A stretch of 64,000 nt of DNA, taken from Hippophae tibetana (Eukaryota > Streptophyta > Magnoliopsida > Rosales > Elaeagnaceae). How positions within the stretch are numbered: the stretch's first letter is position 1; each line of letters opens with the position of its first letter. Both the position numbers and the translations under genes were made by a program. The notes under the pieces were generated by a model that ran no database searches, was not told where the DNA came from, and saw nothing but the letters and a program-made list of their open reading frames with translations. Location of the stretch: positions 34,067,843-34,131,842 of the forward strand of contig CM072810.1 in the NCBI GenBank assembly GCA_037013495.1. The letters are read 5' to 3'. Positions 37,120 to 50,865 of this stretch are shown here, piece by piece.

Positions 37120-40100
37120 TTCCTTACTAGCTTACCTTATCATTTTCAAGCAAAAGTTACCTTGCTTAAATACATGAAAAATCCTTGTGAACTTACTATT
37201 AAATGAATCACTTCGGTAAGTATTCGAACTGCATCACTTGTATCCAATATGTCAGCCATCCACTTTTGAGGACGGCAAGAGCTTGGCTTTATAGACATCA
37301 AGGATAGTGGTCTTAGCAAAGATCTTTTTGACACAATTGTTAGAAATGATGACTCTAATACCAATGAAGAGAAATGGGATCTACTTTCCCAGAGATTTAC
37401 TAAATTTCATAGATAGAATTAACCCTTTTTTACTGGTTTTAGAAAAAAAATAATCCGAGCTCTAAAATGATTATTTCAATGAATTTAGAGTTGTACTTCT
37501 TCCAAACAACATGAAATATTTTGCAGACCACTCATATAGGTATTTGAGCTACAAAATAAACCTACAACTGCGAAGTTGACCAAAAAATTGAACGCTATAT
37601 CAAGCAAGAGTGTGAAACTTGGAACAAATTCTAATCATGTTTTTCAAACAATATCAACTATTCGTACAATTTTGGTGGAACTTTCAGGAAAGAGAAGTAG
37701 ATTGAGAAATTCTTTACTAGCTTACCTTATCATTTTCAAGCAAAAGTTACCTTCCTTAAATACATGAAAAATCCTTGTGAACTTACTATTAAATGAATCA
37801 CTTGGGCAAGTATTCGAACTGCATCACTTGTATCCAATATGTCAGCCATCCACTTTCGAGAACGGTAAGAGCTTGGCTTTATAGACATCAAGGATAGTGG
37901 TCTTAGCAAAGATCTTTTTGACACAATTGTTAGAAATGATGACTCTAATACAAATGAAGAGAAATGTAATCTACTTTCCTAGAGATTTACTAAATTTCAT
38001 AGATAGAATTAACCCTTTTTTAGGGGTTTTAGAAAAAAATAATCTGAGCTCTAAAATGATTATTTCAATGAATTTAGAGTTATACTTCTTCCAAACAACA
38101 TGAAATATTTTGCAGACCACTCATATAGGTATTTGAGCTACAAAATAAACCTACAACTGCGAAGTTGACCAAAAAATTGAACGCTATATCAAGCAAGAGT
38201 GTGAAACTTGGAACAAATTCTAATCATGTTTTTCAAACATTATCAACTATTCGTACAATTTTGGTGGAACTATCAGGAAAGAGAAGTAGATTGAGAAATT
38301 GTTTACTAGCTTACCTTATCATTTTCAAGCAAAAGTTACCTTGCTTAAATACATGAAAAATCCTTGTGAACTTACTATTAAATGAATCACTTGGGCAAGT
38401 ATTCGAACTGCATCACTTGTATCCAATATGTCAGCCATCCACTTTCGAGAACGGTAAGAGCTTGGCTTTATAGACATCAAGGATAGTGGTCTTAGCAAAG
38501 ATCTTTTTGACACAATTGTTAGAAATGATGACTCTAATACCAATGAAGAGAAATGTAATCTACTTTCCCAGAGATTTACTAAATTTCATAGATAGAATTA
38601 ACCCTTTTTTAGGGGTTTTAGGAAAAAATAATCCGAGCGGTAAAATGATTATTTCAATGAATTTAGATTTGTACTTCTTCCAAACAACATGAAATATTTT
38701 GCAGACCACTCATATAGGTATTTGAGCTAAAACATAAATCTAGAAATACGAAGGTGACCAAAATTTTTGAACGCTATATGAAGCAAGAGTGTGAAACTTG
38801 GAACAAATTCTAATCATGTTTTTCAAACATTATCAACTACTCGTACAATTTGGGTAGAACTATCAGGAAAGAGAAATAGATTGAGAAATTCCTTACTAGC
38901 TTACCTTATCATTTTCAAGCAAAAGTTACCTTGCTTAAATACATGAAAAATCCTTGTGAACTTACTATTAAATGAATCAATTCGGTAAGTATTCGAACTG
39001 CATCACTTGTATCCAATATGTCAGCCATCCACTTTTGAGGACGGCAAGAGCTTGGCTTTATAGACATCAAGGATAGTGGTCTTAGCAAAGATCTTTTTGA
39101 CACAATTGTTAGAAATGATGACTCTAATACCAATGAAGAGAAATGGGATCTACTTTCCCAGAGATTTACTAAATTTCATAGATAGAATTAACCCTTTTTT
39201 AGGGGTTTTAGAAAAAAAATAATCCGAGCTCTAAAATGATTATTTCAATGAATTTAGAGTTGTACTTCTTCCAAACAACATGAAATATTTTGCAGACCAC
39301 TCATATAGGTATTTGAGCTACAAAATAAACCTACAACTGCGAAGTTGACCAAAAAATTGAACGCTATATCAAGCAAGAGTGTGAAACTTGGAACAAATTC
39401 TAATCATGGTTTTCAAACAATATCAACTATTCGTACAATTTTGGTGGAACTATCAGGAAAGAGAAGTAGATTGAGAAATTCTTTACTAGCTTACCTTATC
39501 ATTTTCAAGCAAAAGTTACCTTGCTTAAATACATGAAAAATCCTTGTGAACTTACTATTAAATGAATCACTTGGGCAAGTATTCGAACTGCATCACTTGT
39601 ATCCAATATGTCAGCCATCCACTTTCGAGGACGGCAAGAGCTTGGCTTTATAGACATCAAGGATAGTGGTCTTAGCAAGGATCTTTTTGACACAATTGTT
39701 AGAAATGATGACTCTAATACCAATGAAGAGAAATAGGATCTACTTTAACAGAGATTTACTAAATTTCTTAGATAGAATTAACCCTTTTTTAGGGGTTTTA
39801 GGAAAAAATAATCCGAGCTCTAAAATGATTATTTCAATGAATTTAGAGTTCTACTTCTTCCAAACAACATGAAATATTTTGCAAACCACTCATATAGGTA
39901 TTTGAGCTAAAACATAAATCTAGAAATACGAAGGTGACCAAAATTTTTGAACGCTATATCAAGCAAAAGTGTGAAACTTGGAACAAATTCTAATCATGTT
40001 TTTCAAACATTATCAACTACTCGTACAATTTGGGTGGACCTATCAGGAAAGAGAAGTAGATTGAGAAATTCCTTACTACCTTACCTTATCATTTTCAAGC

Positions 40101-43100
40101 AAAAGTTACCTTGCTTAAATACATGAAAAATTCTTGTGAACTTACTATTAAATGAATCACTAGGGCAAGTTTTCGAACTGCATCACTTGTATCCAATATG
40201 TCAGAAATCCACTTTCGAAGACGGAAAGAGCTTCGCTTTATAGACATCAAGGATAGTGGTCTTTGCGAAGATGGTTTTTGACACAATTGTTAGAAATGAT
40301 GACTCTAATACCAATGAAGAGAAATGGGATCTACTTTCCTAGAGATTTACTAAATTTCATAGATAGAATTAACCCTTTTTTAGGGGTTTTAGAAAAAAAT
40401 AATCCGAGCTCTAAAATGATTATTTCAATGAATTTAGAGTTGTACTTCTTCCAAACAACATGAAATATTTTGCAGACCACTCATATAGGTATTTGAGCTA
40501 CAAAATAAACCTACAACTGCGAAGTTGACCAAAAAATTGAACGCTATATCAAGCAAGAGTGTGAAACTTGGAACAAATTCTAATCATGTTTTTCAAACAT
40601 TATCAACTATTCGTACAATTTTGGTGGAACTATCAGGAAAGAGAAGTAGATTGAGAAATTGTTTACTAGCTTACCTTATCATTTTCAAGCAAAAGTTACC
40701 TTGCTTAAATACATGAAAAATCCTTGTGAACTTACTATTAAATGAATCACTTGGGCAAGTATTCGAACTGCATCACTTGTATCCAATATGTCAGCCATCC
40801 ACTTTCGAGAACGGTAAGAGCTTGGCTTTATAGACATCAAGGATAGTGGTCTTAGCAAAGATCTTTTTGACACAATTGTTAGAAATGATGACTCTAATAC
40901 CAATGAAGAGAAATGTAATCTACTTTCCCAGAGATTTACTAAATTTCATAGATAGAATTAACCCTTTTTTAGGGGTTTTAGGAAAAAATAATCCGAGCGG
41001 TAAAATGATTATTTCAATGAATTTAGATTTGTACTTCTTCCAAACAACATGAAATATTTTGCAGACCACTCATATAGGTATTTGAGCTAAAACATAAATC
41101 TAGAAATACGAAGGTGACCAAAATTTTTGAACGCTATATGAAGCAAGAGTGTGAAACTTGGAACAAATTCTAATCATGTTTTTCAAACATTATCAACTAC
41201 TCGTACAATTTGGGTGGACCTATCAGGAAAGAGAAGTAGATTGAGAAATTCCTTACTACCTTACCTTATCATTTTCAAGCAAAAGTTACCTTGCTTAAAT
41301 ACATGAAAAATCCTTGTGAACTTACTATTAAATGAATCACTTGGGCAAGTTTTCGAACTGTATCACTTGTATCCAATATGTCAGCCATCCACTTTCGAGG
41401 ACGGAAAGAGCTTCGCGTTATAGACATCAAGGATAGTGGTCTTAGCGAAGATGTTTTTGACACAATTGTTAGAAATGATGACTCTAATACCAATGAAGAG
41501 AAATGGGATCTACTTTCGCAGAGATTTACTAAATTTCTTAGATAGAATTAACCCTTTTTTAAGGGTTTTAGAAAAACATAATCCGAGCTCTAAAATGATT
41601 ATTTCAATGAATTTAGAGTTGTACTTCTTCCAAACAACATGAAATATTTTGCAAACCACTCACATAGGTATTTGAGCTACAAAATAAACCTAGAACTGCG
41701 AAGTTGACCAAAAATATTGAACAGTATATCAAGCAAGAGTATGAAACTTGGAACAAATTCTAATCATGTTTTTCAAACATTATCAACTACTCGTACAATT
41801 TGGGTAGAACTATCAGGAAAGAGAAATAGATTGAGAAATTCCTTACTAGCTTACCATATCATTTTCAAGCAAAAGTTACCTTGCTTAAATACATGAAAAA
41901 TCCTTGTGAACTTACTATTAAATGAATCACTTGGGCAAGTATTCGAACTGCATCACTTGTATCCAATATGTCAGCCATCCACTTTCGAGGACGGCAAGAG
42001 CTTGGCTTTATAGACATCAAGGATAGTGGTCTTAGCAAAGATCTTTTTGACACAATTGTTAGAAATGATGACTCTAATACCAATGAAGAGAAATGGGATC
42101 TACTTTCGCAGAGATTTACTAAATTTCGTAGATAGAATTAACCCTTTTTTAGGGGTTTTAGAAAAAAATAATCCGAGCTCTAAAATGATTATTTCATTGA
42201 ATTTAGAGTTATACATCTTCCAAACAACATGAAATATTTTGCAGACCACTCATATAGGTATTTGAGCTACAAAATAAACCTACAACTGCGAAGTTGACCA
42301 AAAAATTGAACGCTATATCAAGCAAGAGTATGAAACTTGGAACAAATTCTAATCATGTTTTTCAAACATTATCAACTATTCGTACAATTTTGGTGGAACT
42401 ATCAGGAAAGAGAAGTAGATTGAGAAATTCTTTACTAGCTTACCTTATCATTTTCAAGCAAAAGTTACCTTGCTTAAATACATGAAAAATCCTTGTGAAC
42501 TTACTATTAAATGAATCACTTGGGCAAGTATTCGAACTGTATCACTTGTATCCAATATGTCAGCCATCCACTTTCGAGGACGGAAAGAGCTTCGCGTTAT
42601 AGACATCAAGGATAGTGGTCTTAGCGAAGATGTTTTTGACACAATTGTTAGAAATGATGACTCTAATACCAATGAAGAGAAATGGGATCTACTTTCGCAG
42701 AGATTTACTAAATTTCTTAGATAGAATTAACCCTTTTTTAGGGGTTTTAGAAAAAATAATCTGAGCTCTAAAATGATTATTTCAATGAATTTAGAGTTGT
42801 ACTTCTTCCAAACAACATGAAATATTTTGCAGACCACTCATATAGGTATTTGAGCTACAAAATAAACCTACAACTACGAAGTTGACCAAAAAATTGAACG
42901 CTATATCAAGCAAGAGTATGAAACTTGGAACAAATTCTAATCATGTTTTTCAAACATTATCAACTATTCGTACAATTTTGGTGGAACTATCAGGAAAGAG
43001 AAGTAGATTGAGAAATTCTTTACTAGCTTACCTTATCATTTTCAAGCAAAAGTTACCTTGCTTAAATACATGAAAAATCCTTGTGAACTTACTATTAAAT

Positions 43101-46100
43101 GAATCACTTCGGTAAGTATTCGAACTGCATCACTTGTATCCAATATGTCAGCCATCCACTTTTGAGGACGGCAAGAGCTTGGCTTTATAGACATCAAGGA
43201 TAGTGGTCTTAGCAAAGATCTTTTTGACACAATTGTTAGAAATGATGACTCTAATACCAATGAAGAGAAATGGGATCTACTTTCCCAGAGATTTACTAAA
43301 TTTCATAGATAGAATTAACCCTTTTTTACTGGTTTTAGAAAAAAAATAATCCGAGCTCTAAAATGATTATTTCAATGAATTTAGAGTTGTACTTCTTCCA
43401 AACAACATGAAATATTTTGCAGACCACTCATATAGGTATTTGAGCTACAAAATAAACCTACAACTGCGAAGTTGACCAAAAAATTGAACGCTATATCAAG
43501 CAAGAGTGTGAAACTTGGAACAAATTCTAATCATGTTTTTCAAACAATATCAACTATTCGTACAATTTTGGTGGAACTTTCAGGAAAGAGAAGTAGATTG
43601 AGAAATTCTTTACTAGCTTACCTTATCATTTTCAAGCAAAAGTTACCTTCCTTAAATACATGAAAAATCCTTGTGAACTTACTATTAAATGAATCACTTG
43701 GGCAAGTATTCGAACTGCATCACTTGTATCCAATATGTCAGCCATCCACTTTCGAAAACGGTAAGAGCTTGGCTTTATAGACATCAAGGATAGTGGTCTT
43801 AGCAAAGATCTTTTTGACACAATTGTTAGAAATGATGACTCTAATACCAATGAAGAGAAATGTAATCTACTTTCCTAGAGATTTACTAAATTTCATAGAT
43901 AGAATTAACCCTTTTTTAGGGGTTTTAGAAAAAAATAATCTGAGCTCTAAAATGATTATTTCAATGAATTTAGAGTTATACTTCTTCCAAACAACATGAA
44001 ATATTTTGCAGACCACTCATATAGGTATTTGAGCTACAAAATAAACCTACAACTGCGAAGTTGACCAAAAAATTGAACACTATATCTAGCAAGAGTATGA
44101 AACTTGGAACAAATTCTAATCATGTTTTTCAAACATTATCAACTACTCGTACAATTTGGGTGGACCTATCAGGAAAGAGAAGTAGATTGAGAAATTCCTT
44201 ACTACCTTACCTTATCATTTTCAAGCAAAAGTTACCTTGCTTAAATACATGAAAAATCCTTGTGAACTTACTATTAAATGAATCACTTGGGCAAGTTTTC
44301 GAACTGCATCACTTGTATCCAATATGTCAGCCATCCACTTTCGAGGACGGAAAGAGCTTCGCTTTATAGACATCAAGGATAGTGGTCTTAGCGAAGATGT
44401 TTTTGACACAATTGTTAGAAATGATGACTCTAATACCAATGAAGGGAAATGGGATCTACTTTCGCAGAGATTTACTAAATTTCTTAGATAGAATTAAACC
44501 TTTTTTAAGGGTTTTAGAAAAACATAATCCGAGCTCTAAAATGATTATTTCAATGAATTTAGAGTTGCACTTTTTCCAAACAACATGAAATATTTTGCAA
44601 ACCACTCATATAGGTATTTGAGCTACAAAATAAACCTAGAACTGCGAAGTTGACCAAAAATATTGAACACTATATCAAGCAAGAGTATGAAACTTTGAAC
44701 AAATTCTAATCATGTTTTTCAAACATTATCAACTACTCGTACAATTTGGGTAGAACTATCAGGAAAGAGAAATAGATTGAGAAATTCCTTACTAGCTTAC
44801 CTTATCATTTTCAAGCAAAAGTTACCTTGCTTAAATACATGAAAAATCCTTGTGAACTTACTATTAAATGAATCAATTCGGTAAGTATTCGAACTGCATC
44901 ACTTGTATCCAATATGTCAGCCATCCACTTTTGAGGACGGCAAGAGCTTGGCTTTATAGACATCAAGGATAGTGGTCTTAGCAAAGATCTTTTTGACACA
45001 ATTGTTAGAAATGATGACTCTAATACCAATGAAGAGAAATGGGATCTACTTTCCCAGAGATTTACTAAATTTCATAGATAGAATTAACCCTTTTTTAGGG
45101 GTTTTAGAAAAAAAATAATCCGAGCTCTAAAATGATTATTTCAATGAATTTAGAGTTGTACTTCTTCCAAACAACATGAAATATTTTGCAGACCACTCAT
45201 ATAGGTATTTGAGCTACAAAATAAACCTACAACTGCGAAGTTGACCAAAAAATTGAACGCTATATCAAGCAAGAGTGTGAAACTTGGAACAAATTCTAAT
45301 CATGGTTTTCAAACAATATCAACTATTCGTACAATTTTGGTGGAACTATCAGGAAAGAGAAGTAGATTGAGAAATTCTTTACTAGCTTACCTTATCATTT
45401 TCAAGCAAAAGTTACCTTGCTTAAATACATGAAAAATCCTTGTGAACATACTATTAAATGAATCACTTGGGCAAGTATTCGAACTGCATCACTTGTATCC
45501 AATATGTCAGCCATCCACTTTCGAGGACGGCAAGAGCTTGGCTTTATAGACATCAAGTATAGTGGTCTTAGCAAGGATCTTTTTGACACAATTGTTAGAA
45601 ATGATGACTCTAATACCAATGAAGAGAAATAGGATCTACTTTAACAGAGATTTACTAAATTTCTTAGATAGAATTAACCCTTTTTTAGGGGTTTTAGGAA
45701 AAAATAATCCGAGCTCTAAAATGATTATTTCAATGAATTTAGAGTTCTACTTCTTCCAAACAACATGAAATATTTTGCAAACCACTCATATAGGTATTTG
45801 AGCTAAAACATAAATCTAGAAATAGAAGGTGACCAAAATTTTTGAACGCTATATCAAGCAAAAGTGTGAAACTTGGAACAAATTCTAATCATGTTTTTCA
45901 AACATTATCAACTACTCGTACAATTTGGGTGGACCTATCAGGAAAGAGAAGTAGATTGAGAAATTCCTTACTACCTTACCTTATCATTTTCAAGCAAAAG
46001 TTACCTTGCTTAAATACATGAAAAATCCATGTGAACTCACTATTAAATGAATCACTTGGGCAAGTTTTCGAACTGCATCACTTGTATCCAATATGTCAGC

Positions 46101-49000
46101 CATCCACTTTCGAGGACGGAAAGAGCTTCGCTTTATAGACATCAAGGATAGTGGTCTTTGCGAAGATGGTTTTTGACACAATTGTTAGAAATGATGACTC
46201 TAATACCAATGAAGAGAAATGGGATCTACTTTCCCAGAGATTTACTAAATTTCATAGATAGAATTAACCCTTTTTTAGGGGTTTTAGAAAAAAATAATCC
46301 GAGCTCTAAAATGATTATTTCAATGAATTTAGAGTTGTACTTCTTCCAAACAACATGAAATATTTTGCAGACCACTCATATAGGTATTTGAGCTACAAAA
46401 TAAACCTACAACTGCGAAGTTGACCAAAAAATTGAACGCTATATCAAGCAAGAGTGTGAAACTTGGAACAAATTCTAATCATGTTTTTCAAACATTATCA
46501 ACTATTCGTACAATTTTGGTGGAACTATCAGGAAAGAGAAGTAGATTGAGAAATTGTTTACTAGCTTACCTTATCATTTTCAAGCAAAAGTTACCTTGCT
46601 TAAATACATGAAAAATCCTTGTGAACTTACTATTAAATGAATCACTTGGGCAAGTATTCGAACTGCATCACTTGTATCCAATATGTCAGCCATCCACTTT
46701 CGAGAACGGTAAGAGCTTGGCTTTATAGACATCAAGGATAGTGGTCTTAGCAAAGATCTTTTTGACACAATTGTTAGAAATGATGACTCTAATACCAATG
46801 AAGAGAAATGTAATCTACTTTCCCAGAGATTTACTAAATTTCATAGATAGAATTAACCCTTTTTTAGGGGTTTTAGGAAAAAATAATCCGAGCGGTAAAA
46901 TGATTATTTCAATGAATTTAGATTTGTACTTCTACCAAACAACATGAAATATTTTGCAGACCACTCATATAGGTATTTGAGCTAAAACATAAATCTAGAA
47001 ATACGAAGGTGACCAAAATTTTTGAACGCTATATGAAGCAAGAGTGTGAAACTTGGAACAAATTCTAATCATGTTTTTCAAACATTATCAACTACTCGTA
47101 CAATTTGGGTGGACCTATCAGGAAAGAGAAGTAGATTGAGAAATTCCTTACTACCTTACCTTATCATTTTCAAGCAAAAGTTACCTTGCTTAAATACATG
47201 AAAAATCCTTGTGAACTTACTATTAAATGAATCACTTGGGCAAGTTTTCGAACTGTATCACTTGTATCCAATATGTCAGCCATCCACTTTCGAGGACGGA
47301 AAGAGCTTCGCGTTATAGACATCAAGGATAGTGGTCTTAGCGAAGATGTTTTTGACACAATTGTTAGAAATGATGACTCTAATACCAATGAAGAGAAATG
47401 GGATCTACTTTCGCAGAGATTTACTAAATTTCTTAGATAGAATTAACCCTTTTTTAAGGGTTTTAGAAAAACATAATCCGAGCTCTAAAATGATTATTTC
47501 AATGAATTTAGAGTTGTACTTCTTCCAAACAACATGAAATATTTTGCAAACCACTCATATAGGTATTTGAGCTACAAAATAAACCTAGAACTGCGAAGTT
47601 GACCAAAAATATTGAACAGTATATCAAGCAAGAGTATGAAACTTGGAACAAATTCTAATCATGTTTTTCAAACATTATCAACTACTCGTACAATTTGGGT
47701 AGAACTATCAGGAAAGAGAAATAGATTGAGAAATTCCTTACTAGCTTACCATATCATTTTCAAGCAAAAGTTACCTTGCTTAAATACATGAAAAATCCTT
47801 GTGAACTTACTATTAAATGAATCACTTGGGCAAGTATTCGAACTGCATCACTTGTATCCAATATGTCAGCCATCCACTTTCGAGGACGGCAAGAGCTTGG
47901 CTTTATAGACATCAAGGATAGTGGTCTTAGCAAAGATCTTTTTGACACAATTGTTAGAAATGATGACTCTAATACCAATGAAGAGAAATGGGATCTACTT
48001 TCGCAGAGATTTACTAAATTTCGTAGATAGAATTAACCCTTTTTTAGGGGTTTTAGAAAAAAATAATCCGAGCTCTAAAATGATTATTTCATTGAATTTA
48101 GAGTTATACATCTTCCAAACAACATGAAATATTTTGCAGACCACTCATATAGGTATTTGAGCTACAAAATAAACCTACAACTGCGAAGTTGACCAAAAAA
48201 TTGAACGCTATATCAAGCAAGAGTATGAAACTTGGAACAAATTCTAATCATGTTTTTCAAACATTATCAACTATTCGTACAATTTTGGTGGAACTATCAG
48301 GAAAGAGAAGTAGATTGAGAAATTCTTTACTAGCTTACCTTATCATTTTCAAGCAAAAGTTACCTTGCTTAAATACATGAAAAATCCTTGTGAACTTACT
48401 ATTAAATGAATCACTTGGGCAAGTATTCGAACTGTATCACTTGTATCCAATATGTCAGCCATCCACTTTCGAGGACGGAAAGAGCTTCGCGTTATAGACA
48501 TCAAGGATAGTGGTCTTAGCGAAGATGTTTTTGACACAATTGTTAGAAATGATGACTCTAATACCAATGAAGAGAAATGGGATCTACTTTCGTAGAGATT
48601 TACTAAATTTCTTAGATAGAATTAACCCTTTTTTAGGGGTTTTAGAAAAAATAATCTGAGCTCTAAAATGATTATTTCAATGAATTTAGAGTTGTACTTC
48701 TTCCAAACAACATGAAATATTTTGCAGACCACTCATATAGGTATTTGAGCTACAAAATAAACCTACAACTACGAAGTTGACCAAAAAATTGAACGCTATA
48801 TCAAGCAAGAGTATGAAACTTGGAACAAATTCTAATCATGTTTTTCAAACATTATCAACTATTCGTACAATTTTGGTGGAACTATCAGGAAAGAGAAGTA
48901 GATTGAGAAATTCTTTACTAGCTTACCTTATCATTTTCAAGCAAAAGTTACCTTGCTTAAATACATGAAAAATCCTTGTGAACTTACTATTAAATGAATC
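37120..49000 (+). repeat. Ten-monomer higher-order repeat, two tandem copies of ~5,896 bp
   Basis: 37120-43016 and 43017-~49000 match monomer by monomer at an offset of 5,895-5,896 bp. Shared rare variants include TTTTTTACTGG near 37430/43325, GAGCGGTAAAATG near 40995/46890 and a G-rich AAGATGGTTTTTGAC at 40267/46162. One indel (AAATAGAAGG near 45824) changes the offset by 1. One block, ~44076-44700, does not match its partner (38180-38800) and looks converted. Confidence 0.85.
44076..44700 (+). repeat. Probable conversion tract inside the second ten-monomer copy
   Basis: On both sides this copy matches its partner at offset 5,896. Inside, it switches from class K (partner monomer at 38486) to class G (monomer at 44382). 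The inserted type carries GAAGGGAAATGG, CTTTTTTAAGGG and the rare GCACTTTTTCC, all shared with the monomer at 36717-37040. About one monomer length is replaced without changing the register. Confidence 0.7.
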
Positions 49001-50865
49001 ACTTGGGCAAGTATTCGAACTGCATCACTTGTATCCAATATGTCAGCCATCCACTTTCGAGGACGGCAAGAGCTTGGCTTTATAGACATCAAGGATAGTG
49101 GTCTTAGCAAAGATCTTTTTGACACAATTGTTAGAAATGATGACTCTAATACCAATGAAGAGAAATAGGATCTACTTTAACAGAGATTTACTAAATTTCT
49201 TAGATAGAATTAACCCTTTTTTAGGGGTTTTAGGAAAAAATAATCCGAGCTCTAAAATGATTATTTCAATGAATTTAGAGTTGTACTTCTTCCAAACAAC
49301 ATGAAATATTTTGCAAACCACTCATATAGGTATTTGAGCTAAAACATAAATCTAGAAATACGAAGGTGACCAAAATTTTTGAACGCTATATCAAGCAAGA
49401 GTGTGAAACTTGGAACAAATTCTAATCATGTTTTTCAAACATTATCAACTACTCGTACAATTTGGGTGGACCTATCAGGAAAGAGAAGTAGATTGAGAAA
49501 TTCCTTACTACCTTACCTTATCATTTTCAAGCAAAAGTTACCTTGCTTAAATACATGAAAAATTCTTGTGAACTTACTATTAAATGAATCACTTGGGCAA
49601 GTTTTCGAACTGCATCACTTGTATCCAATATGTCAGCCATCCACTTTCGAGGACGGAAAGAGCTTCGCTTTATAGACATCAAGGATAGTGGTCTTAACGA
49701 AGATGTTTTTGACACAATTGTTAGAAATGATGACTCTAATACCAATGAAGAGAAATGGGATCTACTTTCGCAGAGATTTACTAAATTTCTTAGATAGAAT
49801 TAACCCTTTTTTAAGGGTTTTAGAAAAACATAATCCGAGCTCTAAAATGATTATTTCAATGAATTTAGAGTTTCACTTCTTCCAAACAACATGAAATATT
49901 TTGCAAACCACTCATATAGGTATTTGAGCTACAAAATAAACCTAGAACTGCGAAGTTGACCAAAAATATTGAACACTATATCAAGCAAGAGTATGAAACT
50001 TGGAACAAATTCTAATCATGTTTTTCAAACATTATCAACTACTCGTACAATTTGGGTAGAACTATCAGGAAAGAGAAATAGATTGAGAAATTCTTTACTA
50101 GCTTACCTTATCATTTTCAAGCAAAAGTTACCTTGCTTAAATACATGAAAAATCCTTGTGAACTTACTATTAAATGAATCACTTGGGCAAGTATTCGAAC
50201 TGCATCACTTGTATCCAATATGTCAGCCATCCACTTTCGAGGACGGCAAGAGCTTGGCTTTATAGACATCAAGGATAGTGGTCTTAGCAAAGATCTTTTT
50301 GCACAATTGTTAGAAATGATGACTCTAATACCAATGAAGAGAAATGGGATCTACTTTCCCAGAGATTTACTAAATTTCATAGATAGAATTAACCCTTTTT
50401 TAGGGGTTTTAGAAAAAAATAATCTGAGCTCTAAAATGATTATTTCAATGAATTTAGAGTTGTACTTCTTCCAAACAACATGAAATATTTTGTAGACCAC
50501 TCATATAGGTATTTGAGCTACAAAATAAACCTACAACTGCGAAGTTGACCAAAAAATTGAACGCTATATCAAGCAAGAGTATGAAACTTGGAACAAATTC
50601 TAATCATGTTTTTCAAACATTATCAACTATTCGTACAATTTTGGTGGAACTTTCAGGAAAGAGAAGTAGATTGAGAAATTCTTTACTAGCTTACCTTATC
50701 ATTTTCAAGCAAAAGTTACCTTGCTTAAATACATGAAAAATCCTTGTGAACTTACTATTAAATGAATCACTTGGGCAAGTATTCGATCTGCATCACTTGT
50801 ATCCAATATGTCAGCCATCCACTTTCGAGGACGGCAAGAGCTTGGCTTTATAGACATCAAGGATA

